Source of the DNA: JAKEGK01 sp036507695
GTDB taxonomy: Bacteria > Pseudomonadota > Gammaproteobacteria > SZUA-152
Direction: 5' to 3'
Assembly: GCA_036507695.1 (NCBI GenBank)
Contig: DATCIR010000094.1
Location: 1-6,735, forward strand
DNA length: 6,735 bases
Part shown: in pieces, positions 1-6,735 of the stretch
Numbering within the stretch: position 1 is the stretch's first letter
How the letters are laid out: each line of letters begins with the position of its first letter
Notes under the pieces: generated by a model
Told to the model about the DNA's origin: nothing
Database searches by the model: none
The model's input: only the letters and a program-made list of their open reading frames with translations
Program-made: the position numbers and the translations under genes

Positions 1-1124
1 ATTTTATAAAGTGGTCAACTGCGGAATCTAGGTTAAAGGATCAATTTTTTAATCCCGGTTTTTACCGGCAATTAAGCCAGACTCTGGCGCGCATTGATCC
101 CGGTATCGACGCCAAAAAATTCCATCAGGCTTGCATCAAAAACCTCGCCGGGATGGAACTCAAACAACGCATGCAACACACGGCGGATGTATGCCGGCAA
201 TTCTTCCCGGACCATTACCCGGCTGCGCTCAAACGGCTTTATGCGTACGCCGCGACGCTCAAGGGAAACAGCTTTAGTTATATGTTTATGCCGGATTTTG
301 TGGCCCGTTATGGAACCCATGACTTCAAGCGCTCCCTGCAGGCCTTGCGGGACTTTACGCAATATTCTTCATCGGAGCTGGCAATCCGGGTATTTCTGCA
401 ACATGACCTGGAACGCACCCTGGCCGTTATAAATAAATGGACGGATAACGAAAACACGCACATCCGCCGATTGGCCAGTGAAGGAACCAGGCCGCGCCTG
501 CCCTGGGCCATACAGGTCAGGGCCCTGCGGGATACGCCGGAACTTTGCTTCCCCATTCTGCAGGATTTGCACGCGGATAACGAAAAATATGTGCAAAAAT
601 CCGTTGCCAACCACCTCAATGATATGTCCAAAGACCACCCGGAAAAAATGTTGCGCCTGGTAAAAAGCTGGGATAACAGCAAACAGTCGACGCAATGGAT
701 TATTCGCCATGCTGCACGCACCCTGGTGAAACAGGGCCATCGCACGGCGCTGGATTTGTTTGGCGCCACGCAAAAACCACAAATCGAACTTCGCGTATTT
801 AGACTGCGTTCAAACAAGCTTTCCTTGGGCGACAACCTTGAATTCGAACTGCAGCTGGTTTCCCGCGCCAAACAGCCCCAACAACTCATCGTTGATTACA
901 GGATTCACTACGTCAAAGCATCCGGCCGCACCAGCCCCAAAGTGTTCAAACTGAAAATGACGACGCTCCCGCCCAGGCAGACGCTGAGCTTAGACAAGCA
1001 ACATCCGCTGAAAAATTTCACCACGCGTAAACATTACAGCGGCCGGCATCAAATCGAACTGCTGATCAACGGCGCTTCGATCAAAACCCTGCCCTTCCAG
1101 CTTGATGCCGGCCAGGCTATCTAA
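1..1124 (+). CDS. alkC: AlkC-type DNA alkylation repair glycosylase with C-terminal Ig-like domain (5' end missing)
   Basis: The protein is a HEAT-like-repeat DNA glycosylase of the AlkC/AlkD superfamily. Characterised AlkC enzymes excise positively charged alkylated bases such as 3-methyladenine and 3-methylcytosine without classic base flipping, in cytoplasmic base excision repair. The frame is open from base 3 to the TAA at 1122-1124 (373 codons). It has no ATG, GTG or TTG before 153, but the stretch before 153 already reads like an AlkC N-terminus (LKDQFFNPGFYRQL, then ELKQRM at 153), so the true start lies left of the window and 153 is internal. Signatures are HIRRLASEGTRPRLPWA at 459-509 and the later NHLNDMSKDHP and WIIRHAARTLVKQG segments, all typical of the HEAT core. 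The last roughly 100 residues (about 780-1121) are beta-rich, including DYRIHYVKASGRTSPKVFKL and TTRKHYSGRH. This matches the Ig-like domain that defines the longer AlkC subtype. The size is close to the usual length, so few residues are missing. tmcA follows 11 bases downstream, which suggests co-transcription. Confidence 0.9.
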   Translation, partial: FIKWSTAESRLKDQFFNPGFYRQLSQTLARIDPGIDAKKFHQACIKNLAGMELKQRMQHTADVCRQFFPDHYPAALKRLYAYAATLKGNSFSYMFMPDFVARYGTHDFKRSLQALRDFTQYSSSELAIRVFLQHDLERTLAVINKWTDNENTHIRRLASEGTRPRLPWAIQVRALRDTPELCFPILQDLHADNEKYVQKSVANHLNDMSKDHPEKMLRLVKSWDNSKQSTQWIIRHAARTLVKQGHRTALDLFGATQKPQIELRVFRLRSNKLSLGDNLEFELQLVSRAKQPQQLIVDYRIHYVKASGRTSPKVFKLKMTTLPPRQTLSLDKQHPLKNFTTRKHYSGRHQIELLINGASIKTLPFQLDAGQAI

Positions 1125-1135
1125 CGGAATCATTC

Positions 1136-3361
1136 ATGGATAATACAGAGCTGGCCTCAGCAAAAACCGTAGCGTCGCTGGCAAAAAGCATACTTGATTC
1201 AGCCAGAAAAAGTTTTCACCGTCACTGCATTATTCTGGCAGGTAACCAATCCTGGGGGCACGGAAGTCTTCAGGAAATCGCCTTGCGCAATTCCCTTGGC
1301 AATCTATTGATCGTTGCAACCACTCCCGTCGCGATTCCCGGCAGCGAACAAATTAATCCGGCGGATGCGGCGCAGTACCTGGGGCGTGAGTTCGAACACG
1401 TGGTCATGGATTTTTACGATGGCATAGACCCAAACGCACTCGGCGCATTATCAGGCACCGTCAGCGGCGGCGGTTTATTGATTCTACTGATGCCGGGCTT
1501 GGATAACCTGCGGAACTTCGCGGATCCCGAGCAGCACCGCATGGCCATTTGGCCTCACGGCGCCCAACAGGTCGGCAACCGTTTTTTACAGCGTTTGCAG
1601 AACATCATTGCCGCCTCCAACGACGTTACACTGATACAGGAAAACCGCGTACAGGAAAACCGCGCGCCGCCTGAACCCATTTACGCCGCGGACTTCGCCC
1701 ATCTGGAAGGCTATCGGGACGATGACACCTGCCGCACGCTGGATCAACAACAGGCCGTGGAAGCCATTGAACATGTGGTGCGGGGGCATCGCCGCCGTCC
1801 CCTGGTAATTACCGCCAATCGCGGCCGGGGAAAATCCGCGGCTTTGGGTATCGCGGCGGCCAGGCTTTTACAACAAGGCATACCGCGAATCATCGTCACC
1901 GGCCCGCGCATTAATGCCACGGCAATGGTGTTCAAGCACGCGCAAATCCTGTTAAACGATGCGCAGCACTCCCCTGGCAGCATTGTTACTGACACCGGGC
2001 GCCTGGAATATATCGCACCCGATGTGTTGTGCCGCGAGGCGCCGGCCTGCAACCTGTTGCTGATTGACGAAGCAGCCACGATTCCGGTAACCCTGCTGCA
2101 ACGTTTGTTGCAACACTATGCGCGGATTGTGTTTGCGACCACAACCAACGGTTATGAAGGCACCGGGCGGGGCTTCACCATCAAGTTTCAGGAAACTCTC
2201 AACCGGGAAACCCCCGGCTGGCTGGGGTTGGAAATGAATTTACCCATTCGCTGGGCGCCTGATGATCCCGTGGAGCGCTTTGTATTCCAATGTTTGTGTC
2301 TGGACGCCAACATAAGCGACGCTGGTTTTCGCCTTGATCCCCAGGCGGTTGTTATCAAAAAACTCGATCGCGACACCCTGATCGATAATGACAAGTTGTT
2401 GTCCGCCCTGTTTGGGCTCCTGGTATTCGCGCATTACCAGACTCAACCGCGCGACCTGCGTTACCTGTTGGATGCCATCGGTCTGGATATTTTCATTGCG
2501 AGCTATAACGATACCGTAATTGGCACCGCCGTGGTGGAACTGGAAGGCGGGCTGGACAAAACCACGGCGGACGCCGTATATGGCAACCAACGGCGAGTGA
2601 TGGGACATCTGTTACCGCAAACCCTGGAGTCTTTCGCGGGCATCCGCTATTCCAGCCAGGCGAAATACGCCCGCATCATCCGCATCGCGGTACACCCGGA
2701 CTTCCGGCGCAGGGGAATTGGCCGTCAATTAGTGCAGCATGTTGAAACGAACGCACGCCAACGGCGGTTGGACTTAGTGGGCAGCACATTCGGCGCGAGC
2801 AGTGAGTTACTGAATTTCTGGCAATCAAACGCGTATCTGCCGGTGCACGTTGGCTTAAAACACAATGCGGCCACTGGCACCCATGCCATCACCTATATAA
2901 AAGCCTTATCGAACGAGGGCGGAAAAGTTTTTGGAGCGGCGATTAGCAAATTCAACGACCGGTTTACGTTTTTGCTGTCTGACGCCTATCGCGGCCTGGA
3001 GTGTGATGTGGTGGCGGCAATTTATAAAACCTTTGCCAAGGATGACCGGCTGCATTTAGCGGAAGATGAATGGAATGACATTGCCTCGTTTGCAACCGCC
3101 GCGCGCGGTTACGAAATCAACGCGCCACCAATCACAAAATTGATTGCGTATTTGTTCGAACATAACAAAATTGACCGGATCTGCGCCTTCGACGAGCAAT
3201 GCCTGTTGATTAAAAAAGTCCTGCAACGGCTTGCCTGGCAGGACATCGCACCCGCGCTTGGCATGACGGGAAAACGCGATGCCGTTCAACAACTACGTGA
3301 AGTGCTGGCACGAATAGTCAGTGACGAATCCATTAAAAACAGGTTTGGTATCACGGACTAA
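1136..3361 (+). CDS. tmcA: tRNA(Met) cytidine acetyltransferase TmcA
   Basis: TmcA uses acetyl-CoA and ATP to make N4-acetylcytidine at wobble position 34 of elongator tRNA-Met, which sharpens AUG versus AUA decoding. The 741-residue protein shows the full family order. An N-terminal DUF1726-like domain (about residues 15-160) includes GREFEHVVMDFYDGID. A RecD-like helicase module follows, with Walker A ANRGRGKS (227-234), Walker B LLLIDEAA (307-314), NGYEGTGRGF (338-347) and PIRWA (370-374). The GNAT domain carries the acetyl-CoA loop in RIAVHPDFRRRGIGRQLV (516-533). A C-terminal tRNA-binding region ends at the TAA. All motifs that I would expect for activity are present. The protein is about 70 residues longer than E. 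coli TmcA (671). ATG 1136 is preceded by a modest GGAA (1126-1129) at 6-base spacing and lies 11 bases after the alkC stop, so translation probably depends on the shared transcript. A short in-frame duplication lies at residues 167-176. Confidence 0.96.
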   Translation: MDNTELASAKTVASLAKSILDSARKSFHRHCIILAGNQSWGHGSLQEIALRNSLGNLLIVATTPVAIPGSEQINPADAAQYLGREFEHVVMDFYDGIDPNALGALSGTVSGGGLLILLMPGLDNLRNFADPEQHRMAIWPHGAQQVGNRFLQRLQNIIAASNDVTLIQENRVQENRAPPEPIYAADFAHLEGYRDDDTCRTLDQQQAVEAIEHVVRGHRRRPLVITANRGRGKSAALGIAAARLLQQGIPRIIVTGPRINATAMVFKHAQILLNDAQHSPGSIVTDTGRLEYIAPDVLCREAPACNLLLIDEAATIPVTLLQRLLQHYARIVFATTTNGYEGTGRGFTIKFQETLNRETPGWLGLEMNLPIRWAPDDPVERFVFQCLCLDANISDAGFRLDPQAVVIKKLDRDTLIDNDKLLSALFGLLVFAHYQTQPRDLRYLLDAIGLDIFIASYNDTVIGTAVVELEGGLDKTTADAVYGNQRRVMGHLLPQTLESFAGIRYSSQAKYARIIRIAVHPDFRRRGIGRQLVQHVETNARQRRLDLVGSTFGASSELLNFWQSNAYLPVHVGLKHNAATGTHAITYIKALSNEGGKVFGAAISKFNDRFTFLLSDAYRGLECDVVAAIYKTFAKDDRLHLAEDEWNDIASFATAARGYEINAPPITKLIAYLFEHNKIDRICAFDEQCLLIKKVLQRLAWQDIAPALGMTGKRDAVQQLREVLARIVSDESIKNRFGITD
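1636..1665 (+). repeat. 15-base in-frame tandem duplication inside tmcA
   Basis: Two adjacent 15-base units, 1636-1650 and 1651-1665, differ only at their last base. They encode QENR-V-QENR (TmcA residues 168-176). The duplication sits in the linker between the DUF1726-like domain and the helicase module, where an extra five residues should be tolerated. It keeps the frame. It was seen directly in the sequence; that it arose by slippage is an inference. Confidence 0.8.
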
Positions 3362-3446
3362 AAACCCGCCCGCTCCAAGCAATAAGTGCTATTTGACTCC
3401 AGCCGCTCTATACCCGCCATTCGTGATGGCATATCGCAACCGCCAG

Positions 3447-5810
3447 TTACTTTGGCTTCAAGTCCCGCGCACCGCCGCTTTTGATATGAATGTCGCGTTG
3501 CGGAAAGGGGATCTCGATACTGTGTTCTCTAAATGCGGCATACAATTTGAAATTCAAATCACTGAGCACTGACAGCCGTTCATCGATATTCTTCACGTGG
3601 CAACGCAATTCAAAATTCAGTGAATTATCACCAAAACTGAGAAACAACACGCGAATCGGATTCTCATTATCACCTTTGATCACCGCCTCATGCGAATTGG
3701 CGATTTCCAGCAAAACGTTTTTTACTTTTTCCGTGTCGGAGCCATAAGCCACGCCGATGGGCAGGCGCAAGCGGCCGCTGCGGTCGTAGAGCATCCAGTT
3801 AGTAACCTGGTTGGAAATCAAATCCGAATTGGGCACAATCACGTCCGAGCGGTCAAAGGTTTGAATTTGCGTCGAACGAATACTGATTTTTTTGACATAA
3901 CCTTCAGTATTACCAACGACAATCCAGTCGCCCTTCTTGATGGGGCGCTCAAACAGTAATATCAACCCGGATACGAAATTGTTCACGATGTTCTGCAGGC
4001 CAAAGCCGATACCCACTGAAAGCGCGCCGGCTATTATAGCCAGGTTAGTGAACGTGGCCCCGGCCACACTCAAACCAATCAACAAAGCAATGGTTACACC
4101 CAGATAACCAATGATTGTCACTATGGTTTCATGGGCGCCCTTCTCGATATGCGCCTTTGACAGCCATCTAGTTTCGATATTCGATTTTAACCAGCCACTG
4201 GCTGCATACAGCAAATAGAAAATAAAAAACGCAAACAAAATACGAACCGGGTTGATCGTCAGATTTCCGAGCGTAAACCCGTTTAAAAACCAGTTTTGGA
4301 TCGTCACTATGACTTCATCGGAAAAATCCAAAATATTAATCGCAATAAAGAAAAACACCAGCCACAGGGACGCATGCACAAAAAAACTAAACGCAATCAT
4401 GCCGGGAATGTGTTGATTCTCCTTGAGACCAAGCGATCGCTTAACGGCCCGGCTTATTGCATAAGCGTCATTCTCGAGAACGGCGATCAATTCATTGAAC
4501 AACCACTGAATTGCCCTGAGTAATCCATACAGGAATGCCAGGGAAAACAACATCCGCAATACAAAATAGGAAAAATTGCGATAACCGAGCAGTTCGAAAA
4601 CCAGGGTCACCAGCAACACAAACATCAGGGCGGCGCGCAACAGCCGGAACCGTTCCCAGCCCTTGACTTTTCCACTGAACAACAACACGGTAATCACCAG
4701 CGGCACGCCGAAAATGACGAACACATCGCGTGTAATCAGCACCGTTAGCTCCGGCTGTTCGGCGCTGAAAATCATCCAGAATATGATTGCGCCTATAAAT
4801 ACCACATTGATAAACACATAACACCAGCGGAATAAAAACCGGGCCAGTCTATCGTCGAGCCGCATCACCCTGCGCGCCGGCGGCCGGGGCAACAACACGA
4901 TCTCAACGGCAAATTGCGCGAACAAATACAAGGGGAACAGCAGAATAATGATTTGCACAAAGCTCGCCGAAGCAAACGTTGGCTGAAACTGCAACATGAA
5001 TGCGGCAAGCACCATTGACAGAATCAACCAGGGCAAATAACGGGTAAGGGTTAATACCGTGCTCTGCGCAAAGATATCAAATGCGGCATCGCCCCAGCGC
5101 CTGGTGGAGGACCACTGCTTTAATTTTCTCCCGGCCCAATGGCTAACAATGCCGGCCAATAAGATCCAAACCGCCATAGCGATATAGTCATTTAACGCCA
5201 GCTGGTCCAGGCCATGGCGCTGCAAAATAAACTTAGAGAGCGCTTTAACCATCAGCGCATCGGTTTCTATGGCCTTGGGAATAACTTCAATGAGCGTCGG
5301 ACCGCGGCTAAGCAGGCGCTCCTTAAACATGGATTGAGACTTATCCTGATACTCCCTGTACCGTTCCGTCACGGCAATCGACAGAACTTTATACTTGGCC
5401 AGCAAGGTCTCATTCTGTTGCAGCTCTTTCCTGAGCGACGCGCGTTTTTCCCGGACCTCGCGGGGTTCAGCCGCATTTTCCTCACCCAGGCTTTCCAACT
5501 GTACACTGGCTTCATTCACCAAAACCTGTTGTTTTTCGGTTTGTGTATCCACATTGCCTTTGAGCACAACGAGCGCTTTTAAGGCTTTATTCACCCGGTC
5601 AACGGTTAATTCACCTGATTTATTGTCCACTTCGATTTTGATGAGCTGAATTTGCAGATCGTCAATCTCCGACGCCCAAGCACCAGCTGCCGCAAGCGCC
5701 AATAAAAGCCATGCCAGCAATCGCGGCAGCGGTGTATTTCCACGGCAAACGGGGATCAAACGCGGAATCTCGCGCACGCCAACAAACTTGAACAGCGAAT
5801 ATTTTCTCAT
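3447..5810 (-). CDS. MscS-superfamily mechanosensitive channel with periplasmic N-terminal domain (MscK/MscM-like architecture)
   Basis: This is a tension-gated channel of the inner membrane, expected to release solutes on hypo-osmotic shock. The 787-residue protein starts with a basic stretch and a signal peptide (hydrophobic core about 31-45, likely cut after AWA46). A charged coiled-coil periplasmic region follows (about 50-200). About eleven membrane helices come next, near residues 208-226, 250-273, 283-306, 324-348, 362-379, 389-409, 414-435, 468-494, 520-541, 562-586 and 589-618. An outside N-terminus plus eleven helices puts the C-terminus in the cytoplasm, as the family needs. The last helix is the MscS pore helix, AGALSVGIGFGLQNIVNN (594-611), followed by FERPIKKGDW (620-629). 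Then come the beta domain (GYVKKISIRSTQIQTFDRSD, IVPNSDLISN) and the alpha/beta domain. It is shorter than E. coli MscK or MscM (about 1,100) and much longer than MscS (286), so no specific symbol is given. The ATG at 5810 has no clear Shine-Dalgarno. A TTG at residue 18 (5759), preceded by GAG, would give a more usual signal peptide and is a possible alternative start. Confidence 0.93.
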   Translation of the reverse strand: MRKYSLFKFVGVREIPRLIPVCRGNTPLPRLLAWLLLALAAAGAWASEIDDLQIQLIKIEVDNKSGELTVDRVNKALKALVVLKGNVDTQTEKQQVLVNEASVQLESLGEENAAEPREVREKRASLRKELQQNETLLAKYKVLSIAVTERYREYQDKSQSMFKERLLSRGPTLIEVIPKAIETDALMVKALSKFILQRHGLDQLALNDYIAMAVWILLAGIVSHWAGRKLKQWSSTRRWGDAAFDIFAQSTVLTLTRYLPWLILSMVLAAFMLQFQPTFASASFVQIIILLFPLYLFAQFAVEIVLLPRPPARRVMRLDDRLARFLFRWCYVFINVVFIGAIIFWMIFSAEQPELTVLITRDVFVIFGVPLVITVLLFSGKVKGWERFRLLRAALMFVLLVTLVFELLGYRNFSYFVLRMLFSLAFLYGLLRAIQWLFNELIAVLENDAYAISRAVKRSLGLKENQHIPGMIAFSFFVHASLWLVFFFIAINILDFSDEVIVTIQNWFLNGFTLGNLTINPVRILFAFFIFYLLYAASGWLKSNIETRWLSKAHIEKGAHETIVTIIGYLGVTIALLIGLSVAGATFTNLAIIAGALSVGIGFGLQNIVNNFVSGLILLFERPIKKGDWIVVGNTEGYVKKISIRSTQIQTFDRSDVIVPNSDLISNQVTNWMLYDRSGRLRLPIGVAYGSDTEKVKNVLLEIANSHEAVIKGDNENPIRVLFLSFGDNSLNFELRCHVKNIDERLSVLSDLNFKLYAAFREHSIEIPFPQRDIHIKSGGARDLKPK

Positions 5811-5828
5811 AGCCGGATTTTACAGTAG

Positions 5829-5864
5829 AAAAGATTTGCGCAGCAATTAAATGCCAAATCTTTT
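5829..5864. repeat. Perfect 10-base inverted repeat upstream of the mscS-family gene
   Basis: AAAAGATTTG (5829-5838) and CAAATCTTTT (5855-5864) are exact reverse complements separated by 16 bases. Skipping base 5839, GCA (5840-5842) can also pair with TGC (5852-5854), extending the hairpin by three pairs and leaving a 9-base loop. On either strand the hairpin starts with an A run and ends with a T run, so it could act as a weak two-way intrinsic terminator for the arsJ transcript. It could also be a leader hairpin, or an operator dyad for the channel gene, whose start codon lies 18 bases away. The stem is A/T-rich, so strong termination is doubtful. The repeat is seen directly; its role is inferred. 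Confidence 0.6.
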
Positions 5865-5980
5865 GTGGAAAGTGGCCGCGCGCCGCAACCACAAACCGGG
5901 TTAGCGCATAAGAAGGGCGCCGCTCAAATTTGGAATAAGGCAGGTTGATATTGCGGCACTGCCGATCGCACCATTGGCCA

Positions 5981-6735
5981 CTATTGCCGTTTTGGAGTAA
6001 CCAATGACTGCGCGTGTACGGGTAACGCAAATGACAACAAGGCAGCCGCTAGAATAAATCCCACTGACCACCATAAACAGCCAATCAACCCCCACACCTG
6101 GTAGACCCAACCGGATAACACCGTTCCGAGCAAACGGCCACCGGCGTTGGCCATGTAGTAAAAACCTACGTTCATCGCCACCTTGTCAAAGTCTGAATAC
6201 GCAAGAATGAGATAGGAATGCACGGCGGAATTGACAGCGAACACAATACCAAACAAGGCCAAACCAACAATCAACGACCATGCCGGATCAAGCTCATACA
6301 GCAGTGCTGACGCAATGACGGCCGGCACTAACGCCAACAAGAGAGTCCAGTTGCGCGCCGTGGCGCCGTCAGGTCCCAAGTCCTGCTGCGTTTTTCGAAC
6401 CAGCTTCGGCGCCGCGGCTTGCACAAAACCGTAGCCGATGATCCATAGCGCGAGAAAACCGCCCACCTGCATGAAGCCCCACTGCAATACGGAATACAGG
6501 TAAACCGGCAAACCAACCACAAACCAGATATCGCGGGCACCGAACAGGAAAAAGCGCGCCGCCGACAACCAATTGATTGGCGCGGTCTTGGAGAAGACCT
6601 GGGTGAACTTGGGTTTTGCCTTGGTTTTGCCAAAATCACGTGGTAGCAAAACAACAGTGACCACCAACACCAGCAGCAAGCCGCCTGCCAGCACCCACAA
6701 GGCATTTCGAAAACCTGCGGTGGACAATAAAGCCG
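5981..6735 (-). CDS. arsJ: Organoarsenical efflux MFS transporter ArsJ (N-terminal part outside window)
   Basis: ArsJ is an inner-membrane major facilitator protein that exports 1-arseno-3-phosphoglycerate. A companion glyceraldehyde-3-phosphate dehydrogenase makes that compound from arsenate and glyceraldehyde-3-phosphate, and the pair gives arsenate resistance. The visible part is about 250 residues, ending at the TAG at 5981-5983. Recognition rests on SAARFFLFGARDIWFVVGLP (6506-6565 on the minus strand), followed by QVGGFLALWIIGYGFVQA, and on the C-terminal SDFDKVAMNVGFYYMANAGG, which I associate with ArsJ rather than with general MFS proteins. About seven membrane segments are visible: the last helix of the first bundle, a Lys-rich cytoplasmic linker (KTKAKPK), then the six helices of the second bundle. 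The frame stays open to the right edge. The TTG at 6727 falls just before a membrane helix and is internal, not the start. About 150 residues should be missing. The channel gene follows 170 bases downstream on the same strand. Confidence 0.85.
   Translation of the reverse strand, partial: ALLSTAGFRNALWVLAGGLLLVLVVTVVLLPRDFGKTKAKPKFTQVFSKTAPINWLSAARFFLFGARDIWFVVGLPVYLYSVLQWGFMQVGGFLALWIIGYGFVQAAAPKLVRKTQQDLGPDGATARNWTLLLALVPAVIASALLYELDPAWSLIVGLALFGIVFAVNSAVHSYLILAYSDFDKVAMNVGFYYMANAGGRLLGTVLSGWVYQVWGLIGCLWWSVGFILAAALLSFALPVHAQSLVTPKRQ

Noticed and set aside
308..889. 193-codon open frame antisense to alkC.
   Set aside because: It lies wholly inside a well-supported gene, its translation is rich in Arg, Cys and Ser with no recognisable domain, and it has the look of a shadow frame.
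153..1124. Start of alkC at the ATG at 153.
   Set aside because: The frame is open to the left edge, and the residues before 153 match the expected AlkC N-terminus, so the start is outside the window.
3416..3430. Small inverted repeat GCCAT-TCGTG-ATGGC between the convergent genes, considered as a terminator.
   Set aside because: The stem has only five pairs and no T run follows it on either strand. A stem this short is expected by chance in a gap of this size.
4433..4440. Palindrome GCGATCGC, the core of the HIP1 element abundant in cyanobacteria.
   Set aside because: I noticed only one copy, inside a coding region, and the gene content does not suggest a cyanobacterium.
5829..5857. Possible promoter for the channel gene on the minus strand, with TTGGCA (5852-5857) as the -35 box.
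   Set aside because: The matching -10 at 17-base spacing would be TCTTTT, which is poor, and the boxes fall inside the inverted repeat. It is too weak to annotate.
5662..6030. 122-codon minus-strand open frame spanning the arsJ-channel gap.
   Set aside because: It overlaps the 3' end of arsJ and the signal-peptide region of the channel in another frame. It shows no recognisable motif and no good ribosome site.
6612..6631. Direct repeat GGTTTTGCC at an 11-base period within arsJ.
   Set aside because: It is explained by the alternating Lys codons of the basic cytoplasmic linker (KTKAKPK). The period is not a whole number of codons, so it is not a duplicated protein unit.

Overview
The window looks like ordinary chromosomal DNA of a gammaproteobacterium with roughly balanced base composition. 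The clearest pointer is a full bacterial-type TmcA, which is best known from Enterobacterales and their relatives. No phage, insertion sequence, CRISPR, rRNA or tRNA signal was seen. Genus cannot be set from the sequence alone. I did not find a new biological system here. All four genes belong to known families, and the points worth a second look are small-scale or contextual.

Layout. Plus strand, left half: the 3' part of an alkC gene (AlkC-type DNA alkylation-repair glycosylase with its C-terminal Ig-like domain, start beyond the left edge) is followed after 11 bases by a complete tmcA gene (tRNA-Met cytidine acetyltransferase). The short gap suggests one transcript. An 85-base gap then separates tmcA from a convergent gene on the minus strand, and no convincing terminator is visible in it. 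Minus strand, right half: a complete 787-residue MscS-superfamily mechanosensitive channel with a signal peptide, a periplasmic coiled-coil region and about eleven membrane helices. Upstream of it, after a 170-base gap, lies the C-terminal two thirds of an MFS transporter recognised as ArsJ, running off the right edge.

Functional reading. Two unrelated blocks meet tail to tail: a nucleic-acid maintenance pair (base excision of alkylated DNA, acetylation of the tRNA-Met wobble cytidine) and an envelope-transport pair (arsenical export, osmotic relief). ArsJ implies that an arsenate-resistance locus, with a GAPDH partner and probably an ArsR regulator, lies just beyond the right edge. The most notable non-coding element is a perfect 10-base inverted repeat with a 16-base spacer, placed 18 bases upstream of the channel gene's start codon.
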